64,000 nt of DNA from Cedecea neteri (GTDB lineage Bacteria; Pseudomonadota; Gammaproteobacteria; Enterobacterales; Enterobacteriaceae): NCBI RefSeq assembly GCF_000758305.1, contig NZ_CP009458.1, positions 1,240,001 to 1,304,000 on the forward strand, read 5' to 3'. Below, piece after piece: positions 45,873-55,019 of the stretch. The notes under the pieces were generated by a model. It saw only the letters and a list, made by a program, of their open reading frames with translations, did no database searches and was not told where the DNA came from. Both the position numbers and the translations under genes were made by a program. Each line of letters begins with the position of its first letter. The stretch's first letter is position 1.

Positions 45873-48422
45873 TTGTACCTCTATATTGAGACACTTAAAC
45901 AGAGACTGGATGCCATCAACCAACTGCGCGTAGATCGTGCGCTTGCTGCTATGGGGCCTGCCTTCCAACAGGTCTACAGTCTACTGCCAACGTTATTACA
46001 TTATCATCACCCGCTGATGCCGGGTTACCTTGACGGTAACGTTCCCCGCGGCATTTGCCTCTACACGCCTGATGAAACCCAACGCCACTACCTGGACGAA
46101 CTCGAACTGCAGCGCGGCATGCCGCCTCAGGAGACGCCAGCGGGCGAACTGCCGATCACCGGCCTCTATTCTATGGGCAGCACCTCCTCCGTGGGGCAGA
46201 GCTGCTCATCTGACCTTGATATCTGGGTTTGCCACCAGGCCTGGCTCGATAACGACGAGCGCCAACTGCTGCAGCGAAAATGCAGCCTGCTGGAAAGCTG
46301 GGCGGCCTCCCTTGGCGTTGAGGTTAGTTTCTTTCTGATTGATGAAAACCGCTTCCGCCACAACGAAAGCGGCAGCCTGGGCGGCGAAGACTGCGGTTCT
46401 ACTCAGCACATCTTGCTGTTGGACGAATTTTACCGCACAGCGGTACGTCTGGCCGGGAAACGCATTCTGTGGAACATGGTGCCGGGCGATGAAGAAGAGC
46501 ATTACGACGATTACGTGATGACCCTTTACGCGCAGGGCGTGCTAACACCAAACGAATGGCTCGATCTTGGCGGTCTCAGCTCGCTGTCTGCTGAAGAGTA
46601 CTTTGGTGCCAGCCTGTGGCAGCTATATAAAAGCATCGACTCGCCGTATAAGGCCGTGCTGAAAACACTGCTGTTGGAGGCGTATTCCTGGGAATACCCA
46701 AACACGCGCCTGCTGGCAAAAGACATTAAACAGCGCCTGCACGACGGTGAAATTGTCTCCTTTGGCCTCGATCCGTACTGCATGATGCTGGAACGCGTCA
46801 CCGAGTACCTGACGCAAATCGAAGATCATGCCCGTCTGGATCTGGTGCGTCGCTGTTTCTACCTGAAAGTTTGTGAAAAACTCTCGCGGGAGCGCGCCTG
46901 TGTTGGCTGGCGTCGTGAAGTCTTAAGCCAGTTGGTGAAGAGCTGGGGCTGGGACGAAGAACGCCTGGCGATGTTGGACAACCGTGCAAACTGGAAAATC
47001 GACCAGGTACGCGAGGCGCATAACGAACTGCTCGACGCAATGATGCAAAGCTACCGCAACCTTATCCGCTTTGCGCGCCGCAACAACCTGAGTGTTTCCG
47101 CCAGTCCGCAGGATATCGGCGTGTTAACGCGTAAGTTGTACGCTGCGTTTGAAGCGCTGCCGGGCAAAGTCACTCTCGTTAACCCGCAAATTTCCCCGGA
47201 TCTGTCTGAACCGAACCTGACCTTTATCCATGTGCCGCTTGGCCGTGCGAACCGCTCTGGCTGGTATCTCTACAACCGCGCGCCGAACATGGACTCTATC
47301 GTCAGCCATCAACCGCTGGAATATAACCGTTATCTTAATAAGCTGGTGGCGTGGGCCTACTTTAACGGCCTGCTGACCTCGCGTACCCGCCTGTTTATTA
47401 AGGGCAACGGTATTTGTGATTTACCTAAGTTGCAGGAGATGGTGGCGGATGTCTCCCATCACTTCCCGCTGCGCCTCCCGGCACCGACGCCGAAAGCGTT
47501 GTATAGCCCGTGCGAGATTCGCCATCTGGCGATTATCGTTAACCTTGAATATGACCCGACGGCCGCCTTCCGCAATCAGGTTGTGCACTTCGACTTCCGC
47601 AAGCTGGATGTGTTTAGCTTCGGCGAGCAGCAGCAATGCCTGATTGGCAGCGTTGACCTGCTGTATCGCAACTCGTGGAATGAAGTGCGTACTCTGCACT
47701 TTAACGGCGAGCAGGCGATGATCGAGGCATTAAAAACCATTCTCGGGAAAATGCACCAGGATGCCGCGCCGCCGGATAGCGTTGAAGTCTTCTGCTACAG
47801 TCAGCATCTGCGTGGCCTGATCCGCACTCGTGTGCAGCAGCTTGTGTCTGAATGCATCGAATTCCGCCTTTCCAGTACGCGCCAGGAACCGGGCCGCTTT
47901 AAAGCGCTGCGCGTTTCCGGGCAGACATGGGGCCTGTTCTTCGAGCGTCTGAATGTCTCGGTACAGAAACTGGAAAACGCCGTTGAGTTTTATGGCGCCA
48001 TCTCGCACAACAAGCTGCATGGCCTGTCGGTGCAGGTTGGCACTAACCAGGTTCAGTTGCCGGCGGTGGTAGATGGTTTTGCCAGTGAAGGGATTATTCA
48101 GTTCTTCTTTGAAGAAGCCAGTGAAGACCAGGGCTTCAACATCTATATCCTGGATGAAAGCAACCGGGCGGAAGTTTATCATCATTGCGAAGGTAGCAAG
48201 GAAGAGCTGGTGCGCGATGTGAGCCGCTTCTACTCCTCGTCCCACGATCGCTTTACCTACGGCTCAAGCTTTATCAACTTCAACCTGCCGCAGTTCTATC
48301 AGATTGTGAAAACAGATGGCCGGGTGCAGGTCATTCCGTTCCGCACCCAGTCAATCACAACAGCCGCGCCGGTTAATCAGGACGACAACTCAGCGCCGCT
48401 GCTGCAGCAGTACCAGCCGTAG
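45873..48422 (+). CDS. cyaA: Class I adenylate cyclase
   Basis: Makes cAMP from ATP, the ligand of CRP, and is activated by phosphorylated EIIA-Glc when glucose is absent. It has 849 residues (E. coli 848). The N-terminal half is catalytic, with GSTSSVGQSCSSDLDIWVC (about 102-120; Asp114 and Asp116 are the metal-binding pair). The C-terminal half is regulatory. The start is TTG (45873), as in E. coli, where it limits synthesis. An AGG (45861-45863) serves as a weak ribosome site. Confidence 0.96.
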   Translation: MYLYIETLKQRLDAINQLRVDRALAAMGPAFQQVYSLLPTLLHYHHPLMPGYLDGNVPRGICLYTPDETQRHYLDELELQRGMPPQETPAGELPITGLYSMGSTSSVGQSCSSDLDIWVCHQAWLDNDERQLLQRKCSLLESWAASLGVEVSFFLIDENRFRHNESGSLGGEDCGSTQHILLLDEFYRTAVRLAGKRILWNMVPGDEEEHYDDYVMTLYAQGVLTPNEWLDLGGLSSLSAEEYFGASLWQLYKSIDSPYKAVLKTLLLEAYSWEYPNTRLLAKDIKQRLHDGEIVSFGLDPYCMMLERVTEYLTQIEDHARLDLVRRCFYLKVCEKLSRERACVGWRREVLSQLVKSWGWDEERLAMLDNRANWKIDQVREAHNELLDAMMQSYRNLIRFARRNNLSVSASPQDIGVLTRKLYAAFEALPGKVTLVNPQISPDLSEPNLTFIHVPLGRANRSGWYLYNRAPNMDSIVSHQPLEYNRYLNKLVAWAYFNGLLTSRTRLFIKGNGICDLPKLQEMVADVSHHFPLRLPAPTPKALYSPCEIRHLAIIVNLEYDPTAAFRNQVVHFDFRKLDVFSFGEQQQCLIGSVDLLYRNSWNEVRTLHFNGEQAMIEALKTILGKMHQDAAPPDSVEVFCYSQHLRGLIRTRVQQLVSECIEFRLSSTRQEPGRFKALRVSGQTWGLFFERLNVSVQKLENAVEFYGAISHNKLHGLSVQVGTNQVQLPAVVDGFASEGIIQFFFEEASEDQGFNIYILDESNRAEVYHHCEGSKEELVRDVSRFYSSSHDRFTYGSSFINFNLPQFYQIVKTDGRVQVIPFRTQSITTAAPVNQDDNSAPLLQQYQP

Positions 48423-48743
48423 TCAGCGGAAGCTAACCGCTTCACCTGCCTGCTGCGTGCTGGCTTCTTCCAGCAATTGCCAAAACTCTGCGCCGCTCCG
48501 GTCGCATATCCATTCGTCACCCTTCAGGTTGAAATGGTAGCCGCCGCTTTTGGTCGCCAGCCAAACCTGATGCAAAGGCTCCTGACGGTTGATAATGATC
48601 TTGCTGCCGTTTTCAAAGCTGATGGTCAGCACGCCGCCGTTGATCTCACAATCAATATCGCTATCGCCGTCCCAGTCATCCAGACGCTCTTCAATCGTGC
48701 GCCACAGGTTATCGGCTAAAAGGTGAAATTCGCTGTCGTTCAT
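48423..48743 (-). CDS. cyaY: Frataxin-like protein CyaY
   Basis: A 106-residue bacterial frataxin. It binds iron on an acidic ridge (DDWDGDSDIDCEINGG) and slows Fe-S assembly by IscS/IscU. It converges on cyaA with no gap: cyaA ends at 48422 and the cyaY stop begins at 48423. The conserved W and the beta-sheet core (GGVLTISFENGSKIIINRQEP) are present. Confidence 0.95.
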   Translation of the reverse strand: MNDSEFHLLADNLWRTIEERLDDWDGDSDIDCEINGGVLTISFENGSKIIINRQEPLHQVWLATKSGGYHFNLKGDEWICDRSGAEFWQLLEEASTQQAGEAVSFR

Positions 48744-49027
48744 GTCTGTTTCCTGTTGGGATTTCAGGGCAGTATAAGAGCATCGCCGGTAATTAGAAAC
48801 TGCGGCTCAGGCATCATTCGTGGCCGTAATACTCATCCGTTTCATCTGTGCCATCTTTTGAAAGACAACCTGCGTCAGCGATGAGAAGGGGCCCGGTATC
48901 AGAGATTATTTTCTTGCCCGGTTTGCTGTCAGGTGATTTTCAGCGGTCTGGGCGACGAAGAGTATTGCTTTTCAGGGTTCACCTGCGATGATAGACGGCA
49001 GAATAGTGAATCACAGGCTACCCGATA
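48744..49027. other. cyaY-lptM intergenic region
   Basis: 284 bp between divergent genes. I see no further gene. The cyaY and lptM promoters must lie here, but no -35/-10 pair is convincing. Confidence 0.5.
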
Positions 49028-49234
49028 ATGAAGAAGATTTTCTGCCCTCTAGCTTTGGCACTGACGCTTGTCAGCCTCACCGGCTGCGGCCTGAAGGGGC
49101 CTCTGTATTTCCCTCCGGCTGATAAAAAAGCGACGCCGACAACACATAGCGCAACCACGGAACAATCTATCCAGACGGCACCGGTCCGTAACAGTCGCGG
49201 CATTGATGATGCGCCGACTCAGGTTGTTTACTAG
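49028..49234 (+). CDS. lptM: LPS-assembly lipoprotein LptM
   Basis: A 68-residue outer-membrane lipoprotein (YifL). The signal peptide ends at the lipobox LTGC (Cys20), followed by GLKGPLYFPP. In E. coli LptM binds the LptDE translocon and helps LptD reach its native disulfide pattern. The conserved N-terminal moiety after the lipidated Cys is the functional part; the tail is low complexity. It lies 38 bp before dapF. Confidence 0.93.
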   Translation: MKKIFCPLALALTLVSLTGCGLKGPLYFPPADKKATPTTHSATTEQSIQTAPVRNSRGIDDAPTQVVY

Positions 49235-49272
49235 CTAAATCGTGCTTTGTAACCGCGCTAATGGAGCAGAAG

Positions 49273-50097
49273 ATGCAGTTCTCTAAAATGCATGGCCTTG
49301 GTAATGACTTTATGGTCGTCGACGCGGTGACGCAGAATGTTTATTTCTCTCCGGAGCTGATTCGTCGACTTGCGGATCGTCATCTTGGCGTCGGCTTTGA
49401 TCAGTTACTGATCGTTGAGCCTCCCTACGATCCCGATCTCGACTTTCATTACCGGATCTTTAACGCCGACGGCAGTGAAGTTTCCCAATGTGGCAACGGC
49501 GCGCGCTGTTTTGCCCGATTTGTGCGCCTGAAAGGGCTGACCAATAAGCGTGAGATTCGCGTCAGTACCGCCAATGGCAGAATGGTACTGAGCGTGACGG
49601 AAGATGAGATGGTGCGCGTCAATATGGGCGAGCCTAACTTCGATCCTTCCCAGGTACCGTTCCGGGCAAACAAAGCAGAAAAGACCTATATTATGCGTGC
49701 CGCCGAACAAACCATTATGTGCGGCGTCGTTTCAATGGGTAACCCGCATTGCGTTATTCAGGTCGATGACATTGAAACCGCCGCGGTTGAAAGCCTGGGC
49801 CCGGTGATGGAAAGCCATGAACGCTTCCCTGAGCGAGCCAACATCGGCTTCATGCAGGTGGTGAGTCGCGAACACATACGCCTGCGTGTTTACGAACGCG
49901 GTGCAGGTGAAACCCAGGCCTGCGGCAGCGGCGCCTGTGGCGCAGTGGCGGTTGGTATTCAGCAAGGATTACTGGCGGAGCAGGTGCGCGTTGAGCTGCC
50001 TGGCGGCCGTCTTGATATCGCCTGGAAAGGGCCTGGGTCACCGCTTTACATGACCGGCCCGGCGGCCCACGTCTATGATGGATTTATACATCTATGA
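49273..50097 (+). CDS. dapF: Diaminopimelate epimerase
   Basis: Converts LL- to meso-diaminopimelate for lysine and peptidoglycan. It is PLP independent and uses two cysteines: Cys73 (QCGNGARC) and the Cys in QACGSGAC near 217. It has 274 residues. I start at 49273 (MQFSKMHGLGNDF); an ATG at 49261 would add four residues. It overlaps yigA by 4 bp. Confidence 0.97.
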   Translation: MQFSKMHGLGNDFMVVDAVTQNVYFSPELIRRLADRHLGVGFDQLLIVEPPYDPDLDFHYRIFNADGSEVSQCGNGARCFARFVRLKGLTNKREIRVSTANGRMVLSVTEDEMVRVNMGEPNFDPSQVPFRANKAEKTYIMRAAEQTIMCGVVSMGNPHCVIQVDDIETAAVESLGPVMESHERFPERANIGFMQVVSREHIRLRVYERGAGETQACGSGACGAVAVGIQQGLLAEQVRVELPGGRLDIAWKGPGSPLYMTGPAAHVYDGFIHL

Positions 50098-50798
50098 AGA
50101 ATGCCGAGGAACAGCAAGAAGCCCTTCTTGAGCTTAACGATGTCGCGGTTGCCGAATACTTACAGCGCAACCCCGATTTCTTTATTCGCAATGCCCACCA
50201 GGTGGAGAGCATGCAGGTTCCTCACCCGGTGCGCGGCAGCGTTTCGCTGGTGGAGTGGCATATGGCGCGCAGCCGTAACCACATCAATCACCTCGAAGAG
50301 AACATGACGCTGCTGATGGAGCAGGCGAGCGCTAACGAAGGTCTGTTCTATCGGCTACTGAAGCTTCAGGGGCGACTGGCTTCGGCGTCCAGCCTGCAGG
50401 AGATGCTGAACCGGCTGCATCGCTGGGCGCGGGACATGGGGCTCGCCGGAGCGAATATCCGGCTTTTTGCTGACCGCTGGCGTATCGGCGCTCCGTCAGA
50501 CTTTACGCATCTCGCGCTGAACCGCCAGGCTTTTGAGCCGCTGCGTATTCAGCGTCTTGGCGAAAGCCAGCACTATCTCGGCCCGCTTAATGGCCCGGAA
50601 CTTTTGTTGGTCTTGCCGCAGGCAAAAGCCATTGGTTCCGTTGCCCTGTCGCTGATGGGCAATGAGGGCGATCTTGGCGTTCTGCTGTTCAGCAGCCGCG
50701 ACCCGCAACATTATCAACAGGGGCAGGGCACTCAGCTGCTGCACGAGCTGGCGCTGATGCTGCCAGACTTGCTGGAGCGTTGGATTGAACGGGCATGA
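50094..50798 (+). CDS. yigA: DUF484 protein YigA
   Basis: A 234-residue protein with a GAF-like fold predicted for DUF484. The N-terminus (VAEYLQRNPDFFIRNAHQVESM) is the family signature. The function is unknown, but it is nearly always next to xerC, with ATGA overlaps on both sides here. A role with the recombinase is possible but unproven. Confidence 0.92.
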   Translation: MKNAEEQQEALLELNDVAVAEYLQRNPDFFIRNAHQVESMQVPHPVRGSVSLVEWHMARSRNHINHLEENMTLLMEQASANEGLFYRLLKLQGRLASASSLQEMLNRLHRWARDMGLAGANIRLFADRWRIGAPSDFTHLALNRQAFEPLRIQRLGESQHYLGPLNGPELLLVLPQAKAIGSVALSLMGNEGDLGVLLFSSRDPQHYQQGQGTQLLHELALMLPDLLERWIERA

Positions 50799-51700
50799 CC
50801 ACTTCCGTATTAACGCCTCACGTTGATGGTTTTCTGCGATACCTCAAGGTTGAGCGTCAGCTCAGCCCGCTCACTCTCCTGAACTACCAGCGCCAGCTCA
50901 CGGCGATTATTCACATTGTCGAAGAGATGAAGCTCACCGGCTGGCAACAATGCGATGCCGCCGCCGTGCGTTCACTGGCCGTGCGCAGCCGCCGGGCAGG
51001 CCTGCAGGCCTCCAGCCTGGCGTTAAGACTTTCGGCACTACGCAGCTTTTTTGACTGGATGGTTAGCCAGGGTGAGCTAAAAGCGAATCCCGCCAAAGGG
51101 ATTACTACGCCAAAAGCTGGTCGGCACTTGCCTAAAAATATCGAAGTCGATGATGTGAATCATCTGCTGGATATCGATCTGAACGATCCGCTGGCAGTAC
51201 GCGATCGCGCGATGCTGGAAGTGATGTACGGCGCAGGCCTGCGTCTTTCCGAACTGGTGAATATGAACTGTGGTCACATCGATCTTTCGACCGGAGAGGT
51301 CTGGGTGATGGGGAAAGGCAGCAAAGAGCGCCGCGTACCCGTTGGTCGGAGCGCGGTGACCTGGGTTGAACACTGGCTGGATTTACGCGAACTTTTTGGC
51401 CCGGACGACGATGCGTTATTTCTGGCGAAGACGGGAAAGCGAATATCCGCCCGCAATGTGCAAAAGCGGTTTGGTGAATGGGGTATCAAGCAGGGGCTAA
51501 GCAGCCATGTGCATCCCCATAAACTGCGTCACTCGTTTGCCACCCACATGCTGGAATCCAGCGGCGATTTGCGCGCCGTTCAGGAACTGCTTGGGCACGC
51601 CAACCTGTCCACTACGCAAATCTATACCCATCTCGACTTTCAACACTTAGCCTCGGTGTATGATGCCGCGCATCCACGCGCCAAACGGGGGAAATCGTAA
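50795..51700 (+). CDS. xerC: Site-specific tyrosine recombinase XerC
   Basis: Acts with XerD at dif to resolve chromosome dimers, under FtsK. It has 301 residues (E. coli 298). The catalytic residues are visible: Arg150, Lys174, His242, Arg245, His268 and nucleophile Tyr277. An N-terminal SAM-like DNA-binding domain covers about 10-95. It is a housekeeping recombinase and not an integrase of a mobile element. Its stop overlaps the yigB start by 1 bp. Confidence 0.97.
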   Translation: MTTSVLTPHVDGFLRYLKVERQLSPLTLLNYQRQLTAIIHIVEEMKLTGWQQCDAAAVRSLAVRSRRAGLQASSLALRLSALRSFFDWMVSQGELKANPAKGITTPKAGRHLPKNIEVDDVNHLLDIDLNDPLAVRDRAMLEVMYGAGLRLSELVNMNCGHIDLSTGEVWVMGKGSKERRVPVGRSAVTWVEHWLDLRELFGPDDDALFLAKTGKRISARNVQKRFGEWGIKQGLSSHVHPHKLRHSFATHMLESSGDLRAVQELLGHANLSTTQIYTHLDFQHLASVYDAAHPRAKRGKS

Positions 51701-52416
51701 TGCATTTTTACCGCCCGCTCGGGCAAATTGCTGCTCTGACGTTCGATCTCGACGATACGCTTTATGACAACCACCCGGTGATCCTGCGTACCACTCAGGA
51801 GTCGCTGGCCTTTGTGCAGAATTATCACCCGAAGCTCAGCGCGTTTACCGCCTTGGATTTCCATCGCAGCCGTGAAACGCTGCGCGCGAAAGAACCGGAA
51901 ATTTATCATGATGTCACTGAATGGCGCCGCCGTGCCGTCGAGCAGATGATGCTGGATGCCGGACTTAGCACGGAAGAGGCCTTTACCGGTGCCAGTGCCG
52001 CCATGGAAAACTTTGCAAAATGGCGCAGCCGCATCGACATTCCGCAGGAAACGCACGACACACTGGCAAAGCTTGCTAAAAAATGGCCGCTGGTGGCGAT
52101 CACCAACGGTAACGCAGAGCCGCACTTGTTCGGGCTGGATAACTACTTTGAATTCATTCTGCGGGCCGGGCCGGACGGGCGAGCTAAACCTTTCAGCGAT
52201 ATGTATCATACTGCTGCGCAGCGTTTAGATGTGCCGCTGGAGCAAATCCTGCATGTCGGCGATGATCTGACCACCGACGTGGCCGGTGCCGTGCGCTGCG
52301 GAATGCAGGCCTGCTGGATTAACCTGCGCGAAGGCGACCTGATGCGGATAGATGACAGCCGTTTATTACCGCATCTGGAGATTTCGCGGTTGGCATCCCT
52401 TCTCGCGCTGATATAA
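51700..52416 (+). CDS. yigB: HAD phosphatase YigB (FMN phosphatase)
   Basis: A haloacid-dehalogenase-type phosphatase of 238 residues. E. coli YigB dephosphorylates FMN and other small phosphates. Motif I is FDLDDTLYDN (Asp16 nucleophile, Asp18), motif II is ITNGN, and motif IV is HVGDDLTTDV. It is last in the dapF-yigA-xerC-yigB chain, before the uvrD regulatory region. Confidence 0.94.
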   Translation: MHFYRPLGQIAALTFDLDDTLYDNHPVILRTTQESLAFVQNYHPKLSAFTALDFHRSRETLRAKEPEIYHDVTEWRRRAVEQMMLDAGLSTEEAFTGASAAMENFAKWRSRIDIPQETHDTLAKLAKKWPLVAITNGNAEPHLFGLDNYFEFILRAGPDGRAKPFSDMYHTAAQRLDVPLEQILHVGDDLTTDVAGAVRCGMQACWINLREGDLMRIDDSRLLPHLEISRLASLLALI

Positions 52417-52428
52417 TCAACAGCAACT

Positions 52429-52444
52429 CTGTACAAATCACCAG
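52429..52444. promoter_or_regulatory. LexA (SOS) box of uvrD
   Basis: CTGTACAAATCACCAG fits the CTGT-N8-(A/C)CAG form and has the same imperfect right half as the E. coli uvrD SOS box. It lies 42 bp before the uvrD ATG and probably overlaps the promoter. Confidence 0.85.
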
Positions 52445-52446
52445 TA

Positions 52447-52474
52447 GTTGGCTGAGCCAACTCTTTCTCTTTTT
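52447..52474 (+). terminator. Attenuator-like hairpin in the uvrD leader
   Basis: The stem GTTGGC/GCCAAC with a TGA loop is followed by a 13-nt T/C-rich tract (TCTTTCTCTTTTT). It lies between the SOS box and the start codon. An attenuator in this position has been described for E. coli uvrD. Confidence 0.75.
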
Positions 52475-52485
52475 CGGCGGTGCCA

Positions 52486-54648
52486 ATGGACGTTTCTTAC
52501 CTGCTCGACAGCCTCAACGACAAACAGCGCGAAGCGGTTGCCGCCACGCGTAGCAATATGCTGGTGCTGGCCGGGGCGGGCAGTGGTAAGACGCGTGTGC
52601 TTGTGCACCGCATTGCGTGGTTGATGACGGTCGAAAACTGTTCGCCGTACTCCATCATGGCGGTAACCTTTACCAACAAAGCGGCGGCGGAAATGCGCCA
52701 CCGTATCGGTCAACTGATGGGCACCAGCCAGGGCGGCATGTGGGTGGGTACCTTCCATGGCCTGGCACACCGCCTGCTGCGCGCGCACCACATGGACGCC
52801 AACCTGCCGCAGGACTTTCAAATCCTCGACAGCGAAGATCAGCTACGTTTGCTGAAGCGCCTGATTAAAGCGATGAACCTGGACGAGAAACAGTGGCCGC
52901 CGCGCCAGGCGATGTGGTACATCAACGGCAAAAAGGACGAAGGCCTGCGTCCGCATCACGTTGAAAGCTACGGTAACCCGGTGGAGCAAACCTGGCAGAA
53001 GGTATACCAGGCCTATCAGGAAGCCTGCGACCGCGCCGGGCTGGTGGATTTTGCTGAGCTATTGCTGCGAGCCCACGAGCTGTGGTTAAACAAGCCGCAT
53101 ATCCTGAACCATTACCGCGAACGCTTCACCAACATCCTGGTGGACGAATTCCAGGACACCAACAGCATTCAGTATGCGTGGATCCGCCTGCTGGCCGGTG
53201 ATACCGGCAAAGTGATGATCGTGGGCGATGATGACCAGTCGATCTACGGCTGGCGCGGGGCGCAGGTTGAAAACATCCAGCGCTTCCTGAATGACTTCCC
53301 GGGGGCACAAACGATTCGTCTGGAGCAAAACTATCGCTCGACGAACAATATTCTGAATGCAGCCAACGCCCTGATCGCCAATAACTCTGGCCGCCTCGGC
53401 AAAGAGCTGTGGACCGACGGCAGCGACGGCGAACCTATCTCGATTTACTGCGCTTTCAACGAACTGGATGAAGCCCGCTTCGTGGTTAACCGTATTAAAA
53501 CCTGGCAGGAAAACGGCGGGGCGCTGGAGCAATGCGCCATTCTGTACCGCAGCAACGCCCAGTCGCGCGTGCTGGAAGAGGCGCTGCTGCAGGGCAGTAT
53601 GCCGTACCGCATTTACGGCGGGATGCGCTTCTTCGAACGTCAGGAGATCAAAGACGCACTTTCCTATCTGCGCCTGATTGCCAACCGCAACGACGATGCG
53701 GCCTTTGAACGCGTGGTCAATACGCCAACCCGCGGCATTGGTGACCGCACGCTCGACGTCGTGCGCCAGACCGCGCGCGACCAGCAGCTAACGCTGTGGC
53801 AATCTTGCCGCCTGCTGCTGCAGGAAAAAGCGCTGGCCGGTCGTGCGGCGTCTGCCCTGCAGCGCTTTATGGAGCTGATTGACGCGCTTGCCCATGAAAC
53901 GGCGGATATGCCGCTGCACGTCCAGACAGACCGGGTGATTAAAGATTCCGGCCTGTTCATTATGTATGAACAGGAGAAAGGCGAGAAAGGTCAGACTCGA
54001 ATTGAGAACTTAGAAGAGCTGGTGACGGCCACGCGCCAGTTCAGCTACAACGACGAAGACGAAGATCTGATGCCGCTGCAGGCGTTTCTCTCCCACGCCG
54101 CGCTGGAAGCGGGAGAAGGTCAGGCGGATACCTGGCAGGATGCGGTGCAACTCATGACGCTGCACTCGGCCAAGGGTCTGGAGTTCCCGCAGGTGTTTAT
54201 CGTAGGGATGGAAGAAGGCATGTTCCCGAGCCAGATGTCCCTCGACGAGGGCGGCCGTCTGGAAGAAGAGCGCCGTCTGGCCTACGTGGGCGTAACCCGT
54301 GCAATGCAAAAGCTGACGCTGACCTATGCGGAAACTCGCCGCCTGTACGGCAAAGAAGCCTACCATCGTCCGTCTCGCTTTATTGGCGAGCTGCCCGAAA
54401 ACTGCGTGGAAGAGGTTCGACTGCGCGCAAGTATCAGCCGCCCGGTCAGCCATCAGCGTATGGGCACACCGATTGCGCAGAACGATTCTGGCTTCAGCCT
54501 GGGGCAGCGCGTACGCCATCCTAAGTTCGGTGAAGGCACCATCGTGAACCTGGAAGGCAGCGGGGAGCACAGCCGCCTGCAGGTGGCGTTCCAGGGGCAG
54601 GGAATCAAGTGGTTAGTTGCCGCTTATGCGCGTCTGGAAACCGTGTAA
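52486..54648 (+). CDS. uvrD: DNA helicase II (UvrD)
   Basis: An SF1A 3'-5' helicase for nucleotide-excision and mismatch repair. It also removes RecA filaments and pulls stalled RNA polymerase back. It has 720 residues. Motif I GAGSGKT is at 30-36, motif II is DEFQDTN and motif VI is VGVTRAMQ. The C-terminal Tudor-like domain (LGQRVRHPKFGEGTIV) binds RNA polymerase. I start at 52486 (MDVSYLLDSLN) rather than the in-frame start at 52480. Confidence 0.97.
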   Translation: MDVSYLLDSLNDKQREAVAATRSNMLVLAGAGSGKTRVLVHRIAWLMTVENCSPYSIMAVTFTNKAAAEMRHRIGQLMGTSQGGMWVGTFHGLAHRLLRAHHMDANLPQDFQILDSEDQLRLLKRLIKAMNLDEKQWPPRQAMWYINGKKDEGLRPHHVESYGNPVEQTWQKVYQAYQEACDRAGLVDFAELLLRAHELWLNKPHILNHYRERFTNILVDEFQDTNSIQYAWIRLLAGDTGKVMIVGDDDQSIYGWRGAQVENIQRFLNDFPGAQTIRLEQNYRSTNNILNAANALIANNSGRLGKELWTDGSDGEPISIYCAFNELDEARFVVNRIKTWQENGGALEQCAILYRSNAQSRVLEEALLQGSMPYRIYGGMRFFERQEIKDALSYLRLIANRNDDAAFERVVNTPTRGIGDRTLDVVRQTARDQQLTLWQSCRLLLQEKALAGRAASALQRFMELIDALAHETADMPLHVQTDRVIKDSGLFIMYEQEKGEKGQTRIENLEELVTATRQFSYNDEDEDLMPLQAFLSHAALEAGEGQADTWQDAVQLMTLHSAKGLEFPQVFIVGMEEGMFPSQMSLDEGGRLEEERRLAYVGVTRAMQKLTLTYAETRRLYGKEAYHRPSRFIGELPENCVEEVRLRASISRPVSHQRMGTPIAQNDSGFSLGQRVRHPKFGEGTIVNLEGSGEHSRLQVAFQGQGIKWLVAAYARLETV

Positions 54649-55019
54649 CCTACAGAAATTAATTATAATTTTCTGTGGGTGGGCTACCCTTAATATGTCA
54701 CTGGCATGAACTTGTTCAGCCGTGTCCCGTTGCGTGTTGACGCCATATTAGTGGTGGCGTAACATGCGCGCACGAATACGCTAAGAGGACACTCGCCTTG
54801 GACACACCCAGTAGATGCTGGCTCAATAACCTGTCATCCAGGTACAACTTCTAAGGCTATCCTCTGATGCTGATAGCCTTCGTGGTTGTCAGCGACCTCG
54901 TGTATTTTCATTCCGTCGCCCCTTGAGTCAGACTGTTTAATGGTCTGAAACCTCTATTGTTTCTGTCTGTGTGCCAACCGAATTGTCCCTGATCTTTTTT
55001 TGCATTGGGAGTCCCGGTC
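54649..55019 (+). promoter_or_regulatory. Structured corA leader
   Basis: 371 bp between uvrD and corA; the yigE-type gene found here in E. coli is missing. The leader holds two short ORFs (54706-54762 and 54867-54926) and two stable hairpins: ACGCCA/TGGCGT (54740-54760) and AAGGCTATC/GATAGCCTT (54853-54880). In Salmonella, the corA leader has a short ORF corL whose translation controls Rho termination in response to Mg2+. A comparable mechanism is likely here. Confidence 0.6.
54706..54762 (+). CDS. Putative corA leader peptide (CorL-like)
   Basis: An 18-residue ORF (MNLFSRVPLRVDAILVVA). Its last codons form one arm of the hairpin at 54740-54760, so translating ribosomes would disrupt that structure. 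No strong ribosome site precedes it. It is assigned by position and by analogy with corL of Salmonella. Confidence 0.45.
   Translation: MNLFSRVPLRVDAILVVA

Noticed and set aside
45658..45933. 91-codon ORF between hemC and cyaA
   Set aside because: It crosses the CRP site and cyaA promoter and ends inside cyaA; no ribosome site or resemblance.
50795..51700. Tyrosine recombinase as sign of a mobile element
   Set aside because: It is XerC in its normal dapF-yigA-xerC-yigB context, with no att repeats or cargo.
54652..54676. A+T-rich inverted repeat after uvrD as a terminator
   Set aside because: The stem (ACAGAAA/TTTCTGT with an A+T core) has few GC pairs and is followed by GGGTGGG and not a T-run; it is at best a weak structure.
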